Below, one piece after another: positions 23,009 through 30,448 of a DNA stretch of 31,688 nucleotides (position 1 is its first letter; each line of letters begins with the position of its first letter). This stretch comes from Lachnospiraceae bacterium (GTDB lineage Bacteria; Bacillota; Clostridia; Lachnospirales; Lachnospiraceae). The position numbers were made by a program, and so were the translations under genes. The notes beneath the pieces were generated by a model. It saw nothing but the letters and a program-made list of their open reading frames with translations, made no database searches and had not been told where the DNA came from. The stretch lies in assembly GCA_021153185.1 (NCBI GenBank), contig JAGKTY010000027.1, positions 1 through 31,688 of the forward strand. Reading direction: 5' to 3'.

Positions 23009-24268
23009 ATGGTTGTTGAACTTATCTCAGTTGGAACGGAAATTTTGCTTGGCAATATTGTAAATACCAATGCGGCATACCTTGCCGAACAGGTGGCTGC
23101 ACTTGGCCTTTCGTGTTATTATCAGTCGGTGATCGGTGATAATGAAGCGAGACTGTGTGAGGGAATTCGCACAGCGCTATCGCGTTCGGATATTGTCATT
23201 TTATCCGGCGGACTTGGACCTACGCAGGACGATCTTACCAAAGAGTGCGCAGCAAAGGTTCTTGGCAAAGAGCTTATCATGGATGCACATTCCAAAGAAA
23301 TGATCGAAGCGTTTTTTGCGAAACGTGACAAAAAGCCGACGGAAAACAATTGGAAGCAGGCGATGGTGCCTAAGGAATGCATTGTTCTTGACAATCCAAA
23401 CGGAACAGCACCGGGCATTATTATGGAAGAAAACGGTAAAACTGTGATTTTGCTTCCGGGACCGCCAAATGAACTGATTCCGATGTTTGAGACAAGTGTC
23501 ATGCCACATTTGGCACAAAAGACAGACGGGGTGATCGTTTCTAAGACCGTAAAAATCTGCGGTATGGGCGAGAGCAGCGTGGAGACAATGATCGAAGATA
23601 TGCTTGAGAGACAAGTGAATCCAACCATTGCTCCGTATGCCAAAACAGGCGAGGTGCATTTGCGTGTTACCGCAAAGGCAGTTGATGATAAAACAGCCAA
23701 AAAATTGTTAAAACCGGTTGTGAAGGAACTCAAGAGCCGGTTTGAGACCAATGTCTATACAACGGAAGATGCAACAACGCTTGAGCAGGCGGTGGTTGAT
23801 CTGCTGCTTGACCGTAAATTGACCGTTTCAACCGTTGAGTCGTGTACAGGCGGAATGCTTGCGGCAAGACTGATCAATGTTGCCGGTGTTTCGGAAGTGT
23901 TCAAGATGGGACATATTACGTATTCGAATAAGGCAAAACGCAAAATTCTGGGTGTAAAACGTTCTACACTTGATAAATACACAGCGGTGAGTGCTGAGGT
24001 TGCGCATGATATGGCAAAAGGGCTTTCTTCTATTTCAAAGGCAGATGTGGCAGTTTCGGTTACAGGACTTGCGGGACCGGACGGCGGCACAAAAGAGACG
24101 CCGGTTGGAACAGTGTTTATCGGATGTTCTGTCAATGGAAATGTGACGGTGCAGAGATATCAGTTTAGCGGAAACAGGGCAAAGATTCGTGAGTCGGCTG
24201 TTGCGGCTGCGCTTACACTGATGAGAAGCTGTATTTTGGCAGATTACAGCCTGACGTTCCGGAATTAA
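23009..24268 (+). CDS. cinA: CinA-type competence/damage-inducible protein
   Basis: 419 residues. The N-terminal MoaB/MogA-like domain (1-170) carries GGLGPTQDDLTKE and LLPGPPNE. A linker region leads to the C-terminal nicotinamide-nucleotide amidase (PncC) domain (about 265-410) with STVESCTGGMLAARL and SVTGLAGPDGG, so both halves look functional. It recycles NMN formed, among other sources, by NAD+-dependent DNA ligase. Two bases after pgsA; last gene of the operon before a strong terminator. In many Firmicutes cinA and recA share a transcript, but here the terminator and a separate SOS promoter split them. Confidence 0.95.
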   Translation: MVVELISVGTEILLGNIVNTNAAYLAEQVAALGLSCYYQSVIGDNEARLCEGIRTALSRSDIVILSGGLGPTQDDLTKECAAKVLGKELIMDAHSKEMIEAFFAKRDKKPTENNWKQAMVPKECIVLDNPNGTAPGIIMEENGKTVILLPGPPNELIPMFETSVMPHLAQKTDGVIVSKTVKICGMGESSVETMIEDMLERQVNPTIAPYAKTGEVHLRVTAKAVDDKTAKKLLKPVVKELKSRFETNVYTTEDATTLEQAVVDLLLDRKLTVSTVESCTGGMLAARLINVAGVSEVFKMGHITYSNKAKRKILGVKRSTLDKYTAVSAEVAHDMAKGLSSISKADVAVSVTGLAGPDGGTKETPVGTVFIGCSVNGNVTVQRYQFSGNRAKIRESAVAAALTLMRSCILADYSLTFRN

Positions 24269-24276
24269 TTTTGGAG

Positions 24277-24329
24277 GGTGGACGGCTGCGCTTTGTAAAA
24301 CAAAGCGCAGGTTGTCTGCCTTTCTTGTT
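24277..24329 (+). terminator. strong terminator after cinA
   Basis: A long hairpin. CTGCGCTTTGT (24286-24296) pairs perfectly with ACAAAGCGCAG (24300-24310) over an AAA loop. Nine more pairs (24277-24285 with 24312-24320, several G-T) follow after one bulged G. The tail is TTTCTTGTT. Confidence 0.88.
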
Positions 24330-24368
24330 ATTCAGTCCTTCCGGATACCGGATTTTAAATAAAAAGTC

Positions 24369-24397
24369 TTTACAAGTAGGGTGTTATTGCCTATAAT
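24369..24397 (+). promoter_or_regulatory. strong promoter without an obvious gene
   Basis: TTTACA (24369-24374), 17-bp spacer, TATAAT (24392-24397): one mismatch from consensus. It points toward recA but lies 300 bases ahead of it, and no convincing gene follows directly. Confidence 0.7.
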
Positions 24398-24403
24398 CAA
24401 ACC

Positions 24404-24628
24404 AAATAGCAGTTATGCTGTTTCGTCTCATCAAATTTCATTCGGTTCACTATCTGAACATTTTATTTCCTTAAGCATGAATTACATATTTTATGAAAAT
24501 TCACATGGCTCTGAAACTAAAAAATATTACATAATTAAGAAAAGGGAGATAAATGGGACAGTAAATGTGCGATAATACAAACATAGCAATCACGTGAACA
24601 GCTTATAAAAGGAATAAGCAAATATTAG
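24404..24628 (+). other. apparently non-coding leader or small-RNA region
   Basis: AT-rich stretch downstream of the promoter at 24369. AAGGGAG followed by ATGGGACAGTAA near 24542-24564 could be only a three-codon frame. A 64-codon frame crossing the promoter (24381-24575) has no ribosome-binding site and unremarkable composition. It could be a small RNA or a long recA leader. No terminator is visible before the recA promoter. Confidence 0.3.
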
Positions 24629-24657
24629 TTGACAAAATCGAACATTTGTTTTATTCT
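24629..24657 (+). promoter_or_regulatory. recA promoter
   Basis: TTGACA (24629-24634), 17-bp spacer, TATTCT (24652-24657). A LexA box fills the spacer, so repressor binding would block RNA polymerase directly. Confidence 0.88.
24639..24652 (+). promoter_or_regulatory. LexA (SOS) box 1, in the recA promoter spacer
   Basis: CGAACATTTGTTTT has the Firmicute core GAAC-N4-GTTC with one mismatch (GTTT). It lies between -35 and -10. Confidence 0.8.
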
Positions 24658-24667
24658 TGTATCAGAC

Positions 24668-24681
24668 AGAACAAATGTTCT
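24668..24681 (+). promoter_or_regulatory. LexA (SOS) box 2, before the recA ribosome-binding site
   Basis: AGAACAAATGTTCT is a perfect palindrome with core GAAC-AAAT-GTTC. It starts about 10 bases after the -10 and ends just before AAGGAG. Confidence 0.9.
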
Positions 24682-24695
24682 AAAGGAGTATGATT

Positions 24696-25742
24696 ATGGA
24701 AAGAGAAGAAAAATTAAAAGCATTGGATGCGGCGCTTAGCCAGATAGAAAGACAGTACGGAAAGGGTGCTGTGATGAAGCTTGGTGATCCGGCGACACAG
24801 ATGAATGTTGAGACCATCCCAACCGGTTCGCTCAGTCTTGATTTGGCACTTGGCCTTGGCGGCATTCCGAAGGGCCGTGTGATTGAGATTTACGGTCCGG
24901 AGTCAAGTGGTAAGACGACAGTTACATTACATATGATCGCAGAAGTGCAAAAACGCGGCGGTATTGCCGGATTTATCGATGCTGAGCACGCGCTTGACCC
25001 GGTTTATGCCAAGAATATCGGTGTTGACATTGACAATTTATATATTTCGCAGCCTGACAACGGAGAGCAGGCACTTGAGATTACAGAGACAATGGTGCGT
25101 TCCGGAGCGATTGATATCGTCGTTGTGGACTCTGTTGCTGCGCTTGTGCCAAAGGCAGAGATTGATGGTGATATGGGCGATTCGCATGTAGGCTTACAGG
25201 CGAGATTGATGTCGCAGGCACTTCGTAAGCTGACAGCGATTATCAGTAAGTCGAACTGTACGGTTATTTTTATCAACCAGCTCCGTGAAAAGGTCGGCAT
25301 TATGTTTGGCAATCCGGAGACGACGACAGGCGGTAGGGCGCTGAAGTTCTATTCATCCGTGCGTCTTGATGTCAGAAGGATCGAACAGCTGAAAGCGAGC
25401 GGTGAGGTGATCGGTAACCGCACAAGGGTTAAAGTTGTAAAGAACAAAGTTGCACCGCCATTCAAAGAGGCAGAATTTGATATTATGTTTGGTGAAGGTA
25501 TTTCTGTGACAGGCGATATTCTCGATCTTGCGGCAAACTGCAATATTGTCAATAAGAGTGGTGCCTGGTATGCATACGAAGGCAATAAGATTGGTCAGGG
25601 ACGTGAGAATGCCAAGACCTATCTGAAGGAGAATCCTGCAGTATGTCAAGAAATCGAACAAAAAGTAAGAGCATATTACGGACTTGGCGGGGGAGATACA
25701 GATGCTGCCGATGCCAAGAAAACAGATACAAAGGAAGAATAA
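24696..25742 (+). CDS. recA: recombinase RecA
   Basis: DNA strand-exchange ATPase and activator of LexA self-cleavage. 348 residues from ATG 24696. AAGGAG at 24683-24688 is 7 bases before this ATG but only one before ATG 24690. Walker A GPESSGKTT is at 67-75. Further RecA blocks are IDAEHALDP, QPDNGEQALEI, VVDSVAALVPKAEI, INQLREKVG and TTGGRALKFY. The C-terminus is short and charged. It has its own SOS promoter with two LexA boxes, and recX follows three bases later. Confidence 0.98.
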   Translation: MEREEKLKALDAALSQIERQYGKGAVMKLGDPATQMNVETIPTGSLSLDLALGLGGIPKGRVIEIYGPESSGKTTVTLHMIAEVQKRGGIAGFIDAEHALDPVYAKNIGVDIDNLYISQPDNGEQALEITETMVRSGAIDIVVVDSVAALVPKAEIDGDMGDSHVGLQARLMSQALRKLTAIISKSNCTVIFINQLREKVGIMFGNPETTTGGRALKFYSSVRLDVRRIEQLKASGEVIGNRTRVKVVKNKVAPPFKEAEFDIMFGEGISVTGDILDLAANCNIVNKSGAWYAYEGNKIGQGRENAKTYLKENPAVCQEIEQKVRAYYGLGGGDTDAADAKKTDTKEE

Positions 25743-25745
25743 GGG

Positions 25746-26360
25746 ATGCTCGTAACAGCTATTACGGAGCATGATAAGCGCAGGAACCGGATTTTTATTG
25801 ATGGTTCCTTTGCTTTTCTGCTCTACAAGGGTGAGATGAAAACATATGGAGTCAAAGTAGATGCAGAGCTGACACCGGAGCAGTACGAATGCATTGTCGA
25901 GGAAGTGCTCCTTAAGCGTGCAAAACTCCGTGCGATGAATTTGCTGACTGCCAAATCCTATACGAAGGAGAAGCTACGCCAAAAATTAGAACAGGGGCTG
26001 TACCCACAGGAGGTGATTGAGGGGGCACTTTCCTATGTGGAACAGTTCGGATACATTGATGATGATGCCTATGCGGCTGATTTTATTGCATACAATGCGC
26101 AGGGCATGAATCGCAAACAGATGATAAACAAATTGCGAAGCCGCGGCGTAGCTCCTGATGTCATTGAAAGACAGCTTGAATACTATTTAGAATCCGGAGA
26201 GCATATTGATGAAATCGCACAGATACAGGCTTTTTTACGCAAAAAAGGCTATGTGCCGGGAGAGACATCAGAAGAACAGATTTACAAATTGAAGGGTGCG
26301 TTGTTCCGCAAAGGATTTGACGGCGATAATATATCCGATGCATTTCGCTCTTTTACTTGA
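25746..26360 (+). CDS. recX: RecA regulator RecX
   Basis: 204-residue helical protein that modulates RecA filaments. The N-terminal strand region (TAITEHDKRRNRIFIDGSFAF) and three tandem three-helix RecX repeats are seen: AMNLLTAKSYTKEKLRQKL, then YVEQFGYIDDDAYAADFI, then LRSRGVAPDVIERQL and a final repeat. It starts 3 bases after recA, so expression should be SOS-coupled. Its stop codon lies inside the -35 of the next promoter. Confidence 0.92.
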   Translation: MLVTAITEHDKRRNRIFIDGSFAFLLYKGEMKTYGVKVDAELTPEQYECIVEEVLLKRAKLRAMNLLTAKSYTKEKLRQKLEQGLYPQEVIEGALSYVEQFGYIDDDAYAADFIAYNAQGMNRKQMINKLRSRGVAPDVIERQLEYYLESGEHIDEIAQIQAFLRKKGYVPGETSEEQIYKLKGALFRKGFDGDNISDAFRSFT

Positions 26361-26385
26361 CATAACTTGGAATTCGGTTTAAAAT
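26357..26385 (+). promoter_or_regulatory. rny promoter
   Basis: TTGACA (26357-26362), 17-bp spacer, TAAAAT (26380-26385). The recX stop TGA (26358-26360) is inside the -35. The first 11 bases, TTGACATAACT, equal those of the yicC promoter. Confidence 0.88.
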
Positions 26386-26457
26386 TGAAGTGTTGTAAAA
26401 AATCGCTTAATTGAGATAGACGTACAATGAAAACTAAATAAGGAGGTGCTCCTGTAC

Positions 26458-28008
26458 ATGGGAATCTACGTAGCTATTTCTATTGTAGTTACGCTTGTGA
26501 TTGCTGTACCGGTTACTTTCGCTGTTACGACCAGCCACCACAAAAAAGCGGCTGATGGTAAAATTGGATCTGCAGAGGAGAGAGCAAGAGAGATTATCGA
26601 CGAAGCGATTAAGACTGCAGAAACAAAAAAACGTGAAGGACTGCTCGAGATCAAAGAAGAATCTATCCGTACCAAAAACGAGTTGGATAAAGAAATCAAA
26701 GAGCGTAGAGCAGAAGCCCAGCGTTACGAAAGACGCGTTCAGCAAAAAGAAGAGAACATCGACAAAAAGTCTGATGCGATCGAGAAAAAAGAAGCAAGCT
26801 TAATTGCGAGAGAAGAAGAATTAGCAAAACAGAAAGAGGATATTGCCAAGTTAAATGAGCAAAGGGTACAGGAACTTGAACGAATTTCAGGATTAACCTC
26901 TGAACAAGCAAAAGAGTATTTGTTGAAAATTGTTGAAGATGAAGTGAAACATGAGACTGCTGTCATGATCAAGGAATTAGAGAGCAGGGCAAAAGAAGAA
27001 GCAGACAAGAAAGCCAAAGAATATCTTGTGACAGCAATTCAGAAATGCGCTGCAGATCATGTATCAGAGACAACAATCTCGGTCGTACAGCTTCCAAGTG
27101 ATGAGATGAAAGGTCGTATCATTGGACGTGAGGGACGTAACATTCGTACACTCGAGACAATGACAGGTGTTGATTTGATTATTGATGATACGCCGGAAGC
27201 AGTTATCTTATCAAGTTTTGATCCGATCAGACGTGAAGTTGCAAGAATTGCACTTGAGAAATTGATTGTAGATGGACGTATTCATCCAGCTAGAATTGAG
27301 GAAATGGTTGAGAAGGCTCAGAAGGAAGTTGAAGTGATGATCAAGGAGGAAGGCGAAGCTGCGACACTGGAAGTCGGTGTTCACGGTATTCATCCGGAAC
27401 TTGTCAGATTACTCGGTAAAATGAAATTTAGAACCAGCTATGGACAGAATGCATTAAAGCATTCCATCGAGGTTGCGCAGCTTTCAGGACTTCTTGCAGC
27501 TGAGATGGGCTTGGATGTCCGTATGGCAAAACGAGCTGGATTATTACATGATATCGGTAAAGCCGTGGATCATGAGATGGAAGGATCTCATATCCAGTTG
27601 GGCGTTGAGCTTTGTAGGAAATACAAAGAAACTGCAATTGTTATCAATGCAGTGGAATCACATCATGGCGATGTTGAGCCACAGTCGCTGATTGCATGTA
27701 TCGTACAGGCGGCTGATACAATTTCTGCAGCAAGACCGGGTGCTCGTCGAGAGACACTTGAGACATATACAAGCAGATTAAAACAATTAGAAGATATAAC
27801 CAACAATTTCAAAGGTGTAGACAAATCATTTGCTATTCAGGCAGGTAGAGAGATTCGTGTTATGGTAGTTCCGGAGCAGGTATCGGATACAGACATGGTA
27901 TTGTTAGCGAGAGATATTTCGAAACAGATTGAGGCTGAATTGGAGTATCCAGGACAGATCAAAGTCAATGTCATCCGTGAATCCCGCGCAATTGACTATG
28001 CGAAATAG
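26458..28008 (+). CDS. rny: ribonuclease Y
   Basis: Membrane-anchored endoribonuclease that begins mRNA decay in Firmicutes. 516 residues. One N-terminal transmembrane helix (3-23), a long charged coiled coil (about 35-190), a KH RNA-binding domain with GRIIGREGRNIR (219-230), and a catalytic HD domain with H335, H364-D365 (GLLHDIGK), H402/H403 and D420. ATG 26458 is preferred, 8-9 bases after AAGGAGGTG. An upstream in-frame GTG at 26446 would overlap that site. A strong own promoter and terminator make it monocistronic. Confidence 0.97.
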   Translation: MGIYVAISIVVTLVIAVPVTFAVTTSHHKKAADGKIGSAEERAREIIDEAIKTAETKKREGLLEIKEESIRTKNELDKEIKERRAEAQRYERRVQQKEENIDKKSDAIEKKEASLIAREEELAKQKEDIAKLNEQRVQELERISGLTSEQAKEYLLKIVEDEVKHETAVMIKELESRAKEEADKKAKEYLVTAIQKCAADHVSETTISVVQLPSDEMKGRIIGREGRNIRTLETMTGVDLIIDDTPEAVILSSFDPIRREVARIALEKLIVDGRIHPARIEEMVEKAQKEVEVMIKEEGEAATLEVGVHGIHPELVRLLGKMKFRTSYGQNALKHSIEVAQLSGLLAAEMGLDVRMAKRAGLLHDIGKAVDHEMEGSHIQLGVELCRKYKETAIVINAVESHHGDVEPQSLIACIVQAADTISAARPGARRETLETYTSRLKQLEDITNNFKGVDKSFAIQAGREIRVMVVPEQVSDTDMVLLARDISKQIEAELEYPGQIKVNVIRESRAIDYAK

Positions 28009-28016
28009 AATCGATC

Positions 28017-28049
28017 AAAAGGACTGTGAGTTTTCACAGTCCTTTTTTT
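28017..28049 (+). terminator. intrinsic terminator after rny
   Basis: GGACTGTGA (28021-28029) pairs perfectly with TCACAGTCC (28034-28042) over a GTTT loop. A/T pairs extend the stem, and seven T follow. Confidence 0.93.
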
Positions 28050-28097
28050 ACTTTATTGGAAATTCAGCGTTCTTTGCTATTCAAACAAGCACAAAAG

Positions 28098-28106
28098 TGC
28101 TATACT
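28098..28106 (+). promoter_or_regulatory. extended -10 promoter of the small hydrophobic protein
   Basis: TGCTATACT is an extended -10 about 50 bases before the ATG. The -35 position (TATTCA at 28078-28083) is weak. Confidence 0.5.
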
Positions 28107-28155
28107 ATAGGATGTATATGCAATCAATAAAAGTGATACATGATTGGAGGAAGAC

Positions 28156-28266
28156 ATGTTTGTATTATTAGCAGGTGGATTACTTGTCATTGTTGTTGCG
28201 GTTGTCATTGCAGTTGTTTCAGCAGTTGCAGCAGCAGTAGCGGCAAGCCAGGACACAGAGGATTAA
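28156..28266 (+). CDS. 36-residue hydrophobic membrane peptide
   Basis: A short gene with its own promoter (28098), a GGAGG ribosome-binding site at 28146-28150 and an ATG 5 bases later. The product begins MFVLLAGGLLVIVVAVVIAV. It is almost entirely Val, Ala, Leu and Ile up to residue 30, then ends SQDTED. It should form one transmembrane helix with an acidic tail. I do not recognise the family. It lies alone between the rny terminator and the aminotransferase. An 8-bp hairpin (28284-28291 with 28300-28307) follows, without a T-tract. Function unknown; small membrane regulators, toxins and structural peptides all look like this. Confidence 0.65.
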   Translation: MFVLLAGGLLVIVVAVVIAVVSAVAAAVAASQDTED

Positions 28267-28401
28267 ATAAAATAGAGATCTATTCGTAAAAGCATCCATT
28301 TTTACGAGCAGGATGTCAGTCTTGTGAATAGTTGCATGGCTCTGAATCGTTACAAATTAACAAATAAAGTGCCGAAATATTAGTAAATTCGCATATTTGA
28401 C

Positions 28402-28430
28402 TTGCATTTCGCTATATCTTGTAGTAATAT
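28402..28430 (+). promoter_or_regulatory. aminotransferase promoter
   Basis: TTGCAT (28402-28407), 17-bp spacer, TAATAT (28425-28430). A 24-bp palindrome begins 15 bases after the -10. Confidence 0.6.
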
Positions 28431-28445
28431 AAGCAAGGCAACACA

Positions 28446-28469
28446 TGGATAATTGTATACAATTATCCA
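28446..28469. promoter_or_regulatory. perfect 24-bp palindrome, probable operator
   Basis: Each half-site is TGGATAATTGTA with its exact complement following, so the centre reads TTGTATACAA. That centre fits the GT-N-x-AC core of GntR-family operators. It covers about +10 to +33 of the predicted transcript and ends 42 bases before the aminotransferase start, an ideal roadblock position. As RNA it would also form a hairpin, but no T-run follows, so a terminator is unlikely. Confidence 0.75.
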
Positions 28470-28511
28470 ATGCAAACCAAAATTGATCATAAAATTTGGG
28501 ATGGTGAATAT

Positions 28512-29798
28512 ATGAAAGCTTATAGCGAGATGTCAAAAGCGGAATTAGAAGCATTGCATGAGGAACTTTTGAAGGCTTATGCGGATGCACAGGCAAAAGG
28601 GTTAAAACTCGATATGTCACGTGGAAAACCGGCTGCATCGCAGCTTGATCTGGGAATGGAAATGATGGATGCACTGAATTCACAGTCGGATATGCATACG
28701 GAAGGTGGCGTAGACGTACGTAACTATGGTGGTCTTGATGGAATCCCGGAGGCGAAGAAACTGATGGGTGATATCATGGGTGTACCTGCAGATAAGGTCA
28801 TTGTATGCGGCAATGCATCCCTTACCATTATGTATGATACAGTTGCACGTTCTATGCTTCATGGCGTCAATGGTTCTACACCGTGGTGTAAACTGGACCA
28901 AGTTAAATTTCTATGTCCATGCCCGGGCTATGACAGACACTTTGCGATTACAGAGAGCTTTGGCATTGAGATGATTAATATTCCGATGACAAACGACGGT
29001 CCTGATATGGATATGGTTGAAAAGCTCGTTTCAGAGGATACATCAATTAAAGGTATCTGGTGCGTTCCGAAATATGCAAACCCGCTTGGTATAACATATA
29101 GTGATGAGACAGTAAGACGTTTTGCAGCGTTGAAACCGGCGGCAGAGGATTTCCGTATTTACTGGGACAATGCGTATGCAATCCATCATCTGTACGAGGA
29201 AGCTGACAGACAGGATAGAATTTTGGAGATTTTGTCAGAGTGCGAGAAAGCAGGCAATCCAAATATGGTATACGAGTTCTGCTCAACCTCAAAGGTAAGC
29301 TTTGCCGGAGCCGGAATTTCCGCAGTTGCTTCGTCAGAGGCAAACCTTGCATGGTTCAAACAATCAATGACCATTCAGACGATTGGTTCTGATAAGGTGA
29401 ACCAGCTCAGACATGTGCGCTATTTTAAAGATATGGATGGCATTATGAAGCACATGATGCGTCATGCAGCACAGCTTCGTCCAAAATTTGAGGCTGTTAT
29501 CGATGTGTTTGAAAAAGAGCTCGGCGGACTTGGTATCGGCGAATGGACCAAGCCAAACGGTGGCTATTTCATCTCGTTTAACGCCTTAGAGGGCTGCGCC
29601 AAAGCGATTGTACAGAAGTGCAAAGAGGCTGGCGTTGTCATGACAGGTGCGGGTGCGACATTCCCGTATAAGAACGATCCGAAAGACAGCAATATCCGTA
29701 TTGCACCATCGTTCCCGACACCGGAGGAGATGGCTGCAGCAGCAGAACTGTTTGTGATTTGTGTAAAACTTGTCAGCGTCGAGAAAATGCTCAAATAG
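28512..29798 (+). CDS. PLP-dependent aminotransferase, class I subgroup Ic type
   Basis: 428-residue fold-type I aminotransferase of the group annotated as aspartate aminotransferase-like (Asp_aminotransf family). The N-terminus has LDMSRGKPAASQLDL and NYGGLDGIPEAKKL. Cofactor residues are N190 (KYANPLG), D219 (YWDN), Y222, the Schiff-base K261 in STSKVSFAGAG, and the substrate-carboxylate R396 in NIRIAPSFP. ATG 28512 is chosen because family members begin close to this point; an in-frame ATG at 28470 lies directly after the palindrome. The ribosome-binding site is weak (GGGATGGTG). Amino-acid specificity cannot be read from the sequence. Regulation by a repressor at the palindrome is likely. 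Confidence 0.88.
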   Translation: MKAYSEMSKAELEALHEELLKAYADAQAKGLKLDMSRGKPAASQLDLGMEMMDALNSQSDMHTEGGVDVRNYGGLDGIPEAKKLMGDIMGVPADKVIVCGNASLTIMYDTVARSMLHGVNGSTPWCKLDQVKFLCPCPGYDRHFAITESFGIEMINIPMTNDGPDMDMVEKLVSEDTSIKGIWCVPKYANPLGITYSDETVRRFAALKPAAEDFRIYWDNAYAIHHLYEEADRQDRILEILSECEKAGNPNMVYEFCSTSKVSFAGAGISAVASSEANLAWFKQSMTIQTIGSDKVNQLRHVRYFKDMDGIMKHMMRHAAQLRPKFEAVIDVFEKELGGLGIGEWTKPNGGYFISFNALEGCAKAIVQKCKEAGVVMTGAGATFPYKNDPKDSNIRIAPSFPTPEEMAAAAELFVICVKLVSVEKMLK

Positions 29799-29836
29799 AA
29801 TATTTAATGGTATAGTTGATAAAGGAGGGGGAAAAT

Positions 29837-30400
29837 ATGAAACAATTTTTCAAAAAAGTGGTACTTTTTGTATTGGTAATGGCAATTGCTTTATCACCAC
29901 TTTGTGTTTCGCAAAACGTATATGCAAAGAGCAAAGCGCAAAAAAAAGCGGAAAAAGTTCAGAAAGAATATTATAATGCAACATTAAAATATTACAGTAA
30001 GTATAAAAATAAAATACCTGCAATGTGTATTGACGTAAATTCTGATGGTATACGTGATTTAGTATTTGCCGGATGGTCGCGTATGATGGTTGCTTCTTAT
30101 CAAAACGGTAAAACTGTTATGATTCCGGTGAAAGGAAGCTACAACTATAATGTGGATTGCTTGTACTACAACAAATCAACGAAAGAATTTGCGACAAGAT
30201 GTTTTTATTCTAATATGTCAGGAAATTCGTATTCGTACTATATTCGTTATAAATACTCACCGATTACGAAACAATTTAGCCAAGTTGGATACGGTTCGTA
30301 TTCGTTGAAGGGTGCATTCAAAATGGTATCAAGTGATTATAGTAAAAAAGCTTTGAAAAAATACTTAAAGAGTCAAATTAAAGCAGTTAAATCTAAATAA
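29837..30400 (+). CDS. secreted protein of unknown function
   Basis: 187 residues, no family recognised. A clear signal peptide (KKVVLFVLVMAIALSPLCV, cleavage probably after VYA near residue 32) is followed by a Lys/Tyr-rich mature protein. DVNSDGIRDLVFAG resembles Ca2+-binding D-x-N-x-D-G-x-x-D loops seen in FG-GAP, dockerin and thrombospondin repeats. The C-terminus is strongly basic. AAAGGAGGGGG at 29821-29831 sets the start. The coding sequence is visibly more AT-rich than its neighbours and has many AAA and TAT codons, which may mean recent acquisition. It stands alone before a terminator. Confidence 0.75.
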   Translation: MKQFFKKVVLFVLVMAIALSPLCVSQNVYAKSKAQKKAEKVQKEYYNATLKYYSKYKNKIPAMCIDVNSDGIRDLVFAGWSRMMVASYQNGKTVMIPVKGSYNYNVDCLYYNKSTKEFATRCFYSNMSGNSYSYYIRYKYSPITKQFSQVGYGSYSLKGAFKMVSSDYSKKALKKYLKSQIKAVKSK

Positions 30401-30410
30401 ATGAAATGAT

Positions 30411-30437
30411 AAGCCCGGGTTTTTGCCTGGGCTTTTT
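30411..30437 (+). terminator. intrinsic terminator after the secreted protein
   Basis: GCCCGGG (30413-30419) pairs with CCTGGGC (30426-30432) over a TTTTTG loop, extended by A/T pairs, with a five-T tail. Confidence 0.88.
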
Positions 30438-30448
30438 GGGAGATGAAA

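Noticed and set aside
23122..23751. Minus-strand open frame of 209 codons opposite cinA
   Set aside because: Antisense shadow of a clear cinA gene; no ribosome-binding site or recognisable motif.
24340..24356. Small perfect hairpin TCCGG-ATA-CCGGA followed by four T
   Set aside because: The stem is only five pairs and lies just after a much stronger terminator; probably incidental.
24381..24575. 64-codon frame upstream of recA
   Set aside because: It begins inside a promoter spacer, lacks a ribosome-binding site and has unremarkable composition.
28284..28307. Hairpin TCGTAAAA/TTTTACGA after the small peptide gene as a terminator
   Set aside because: The stem is good, but no T-tract follows, so intrinsic termination is not supported.
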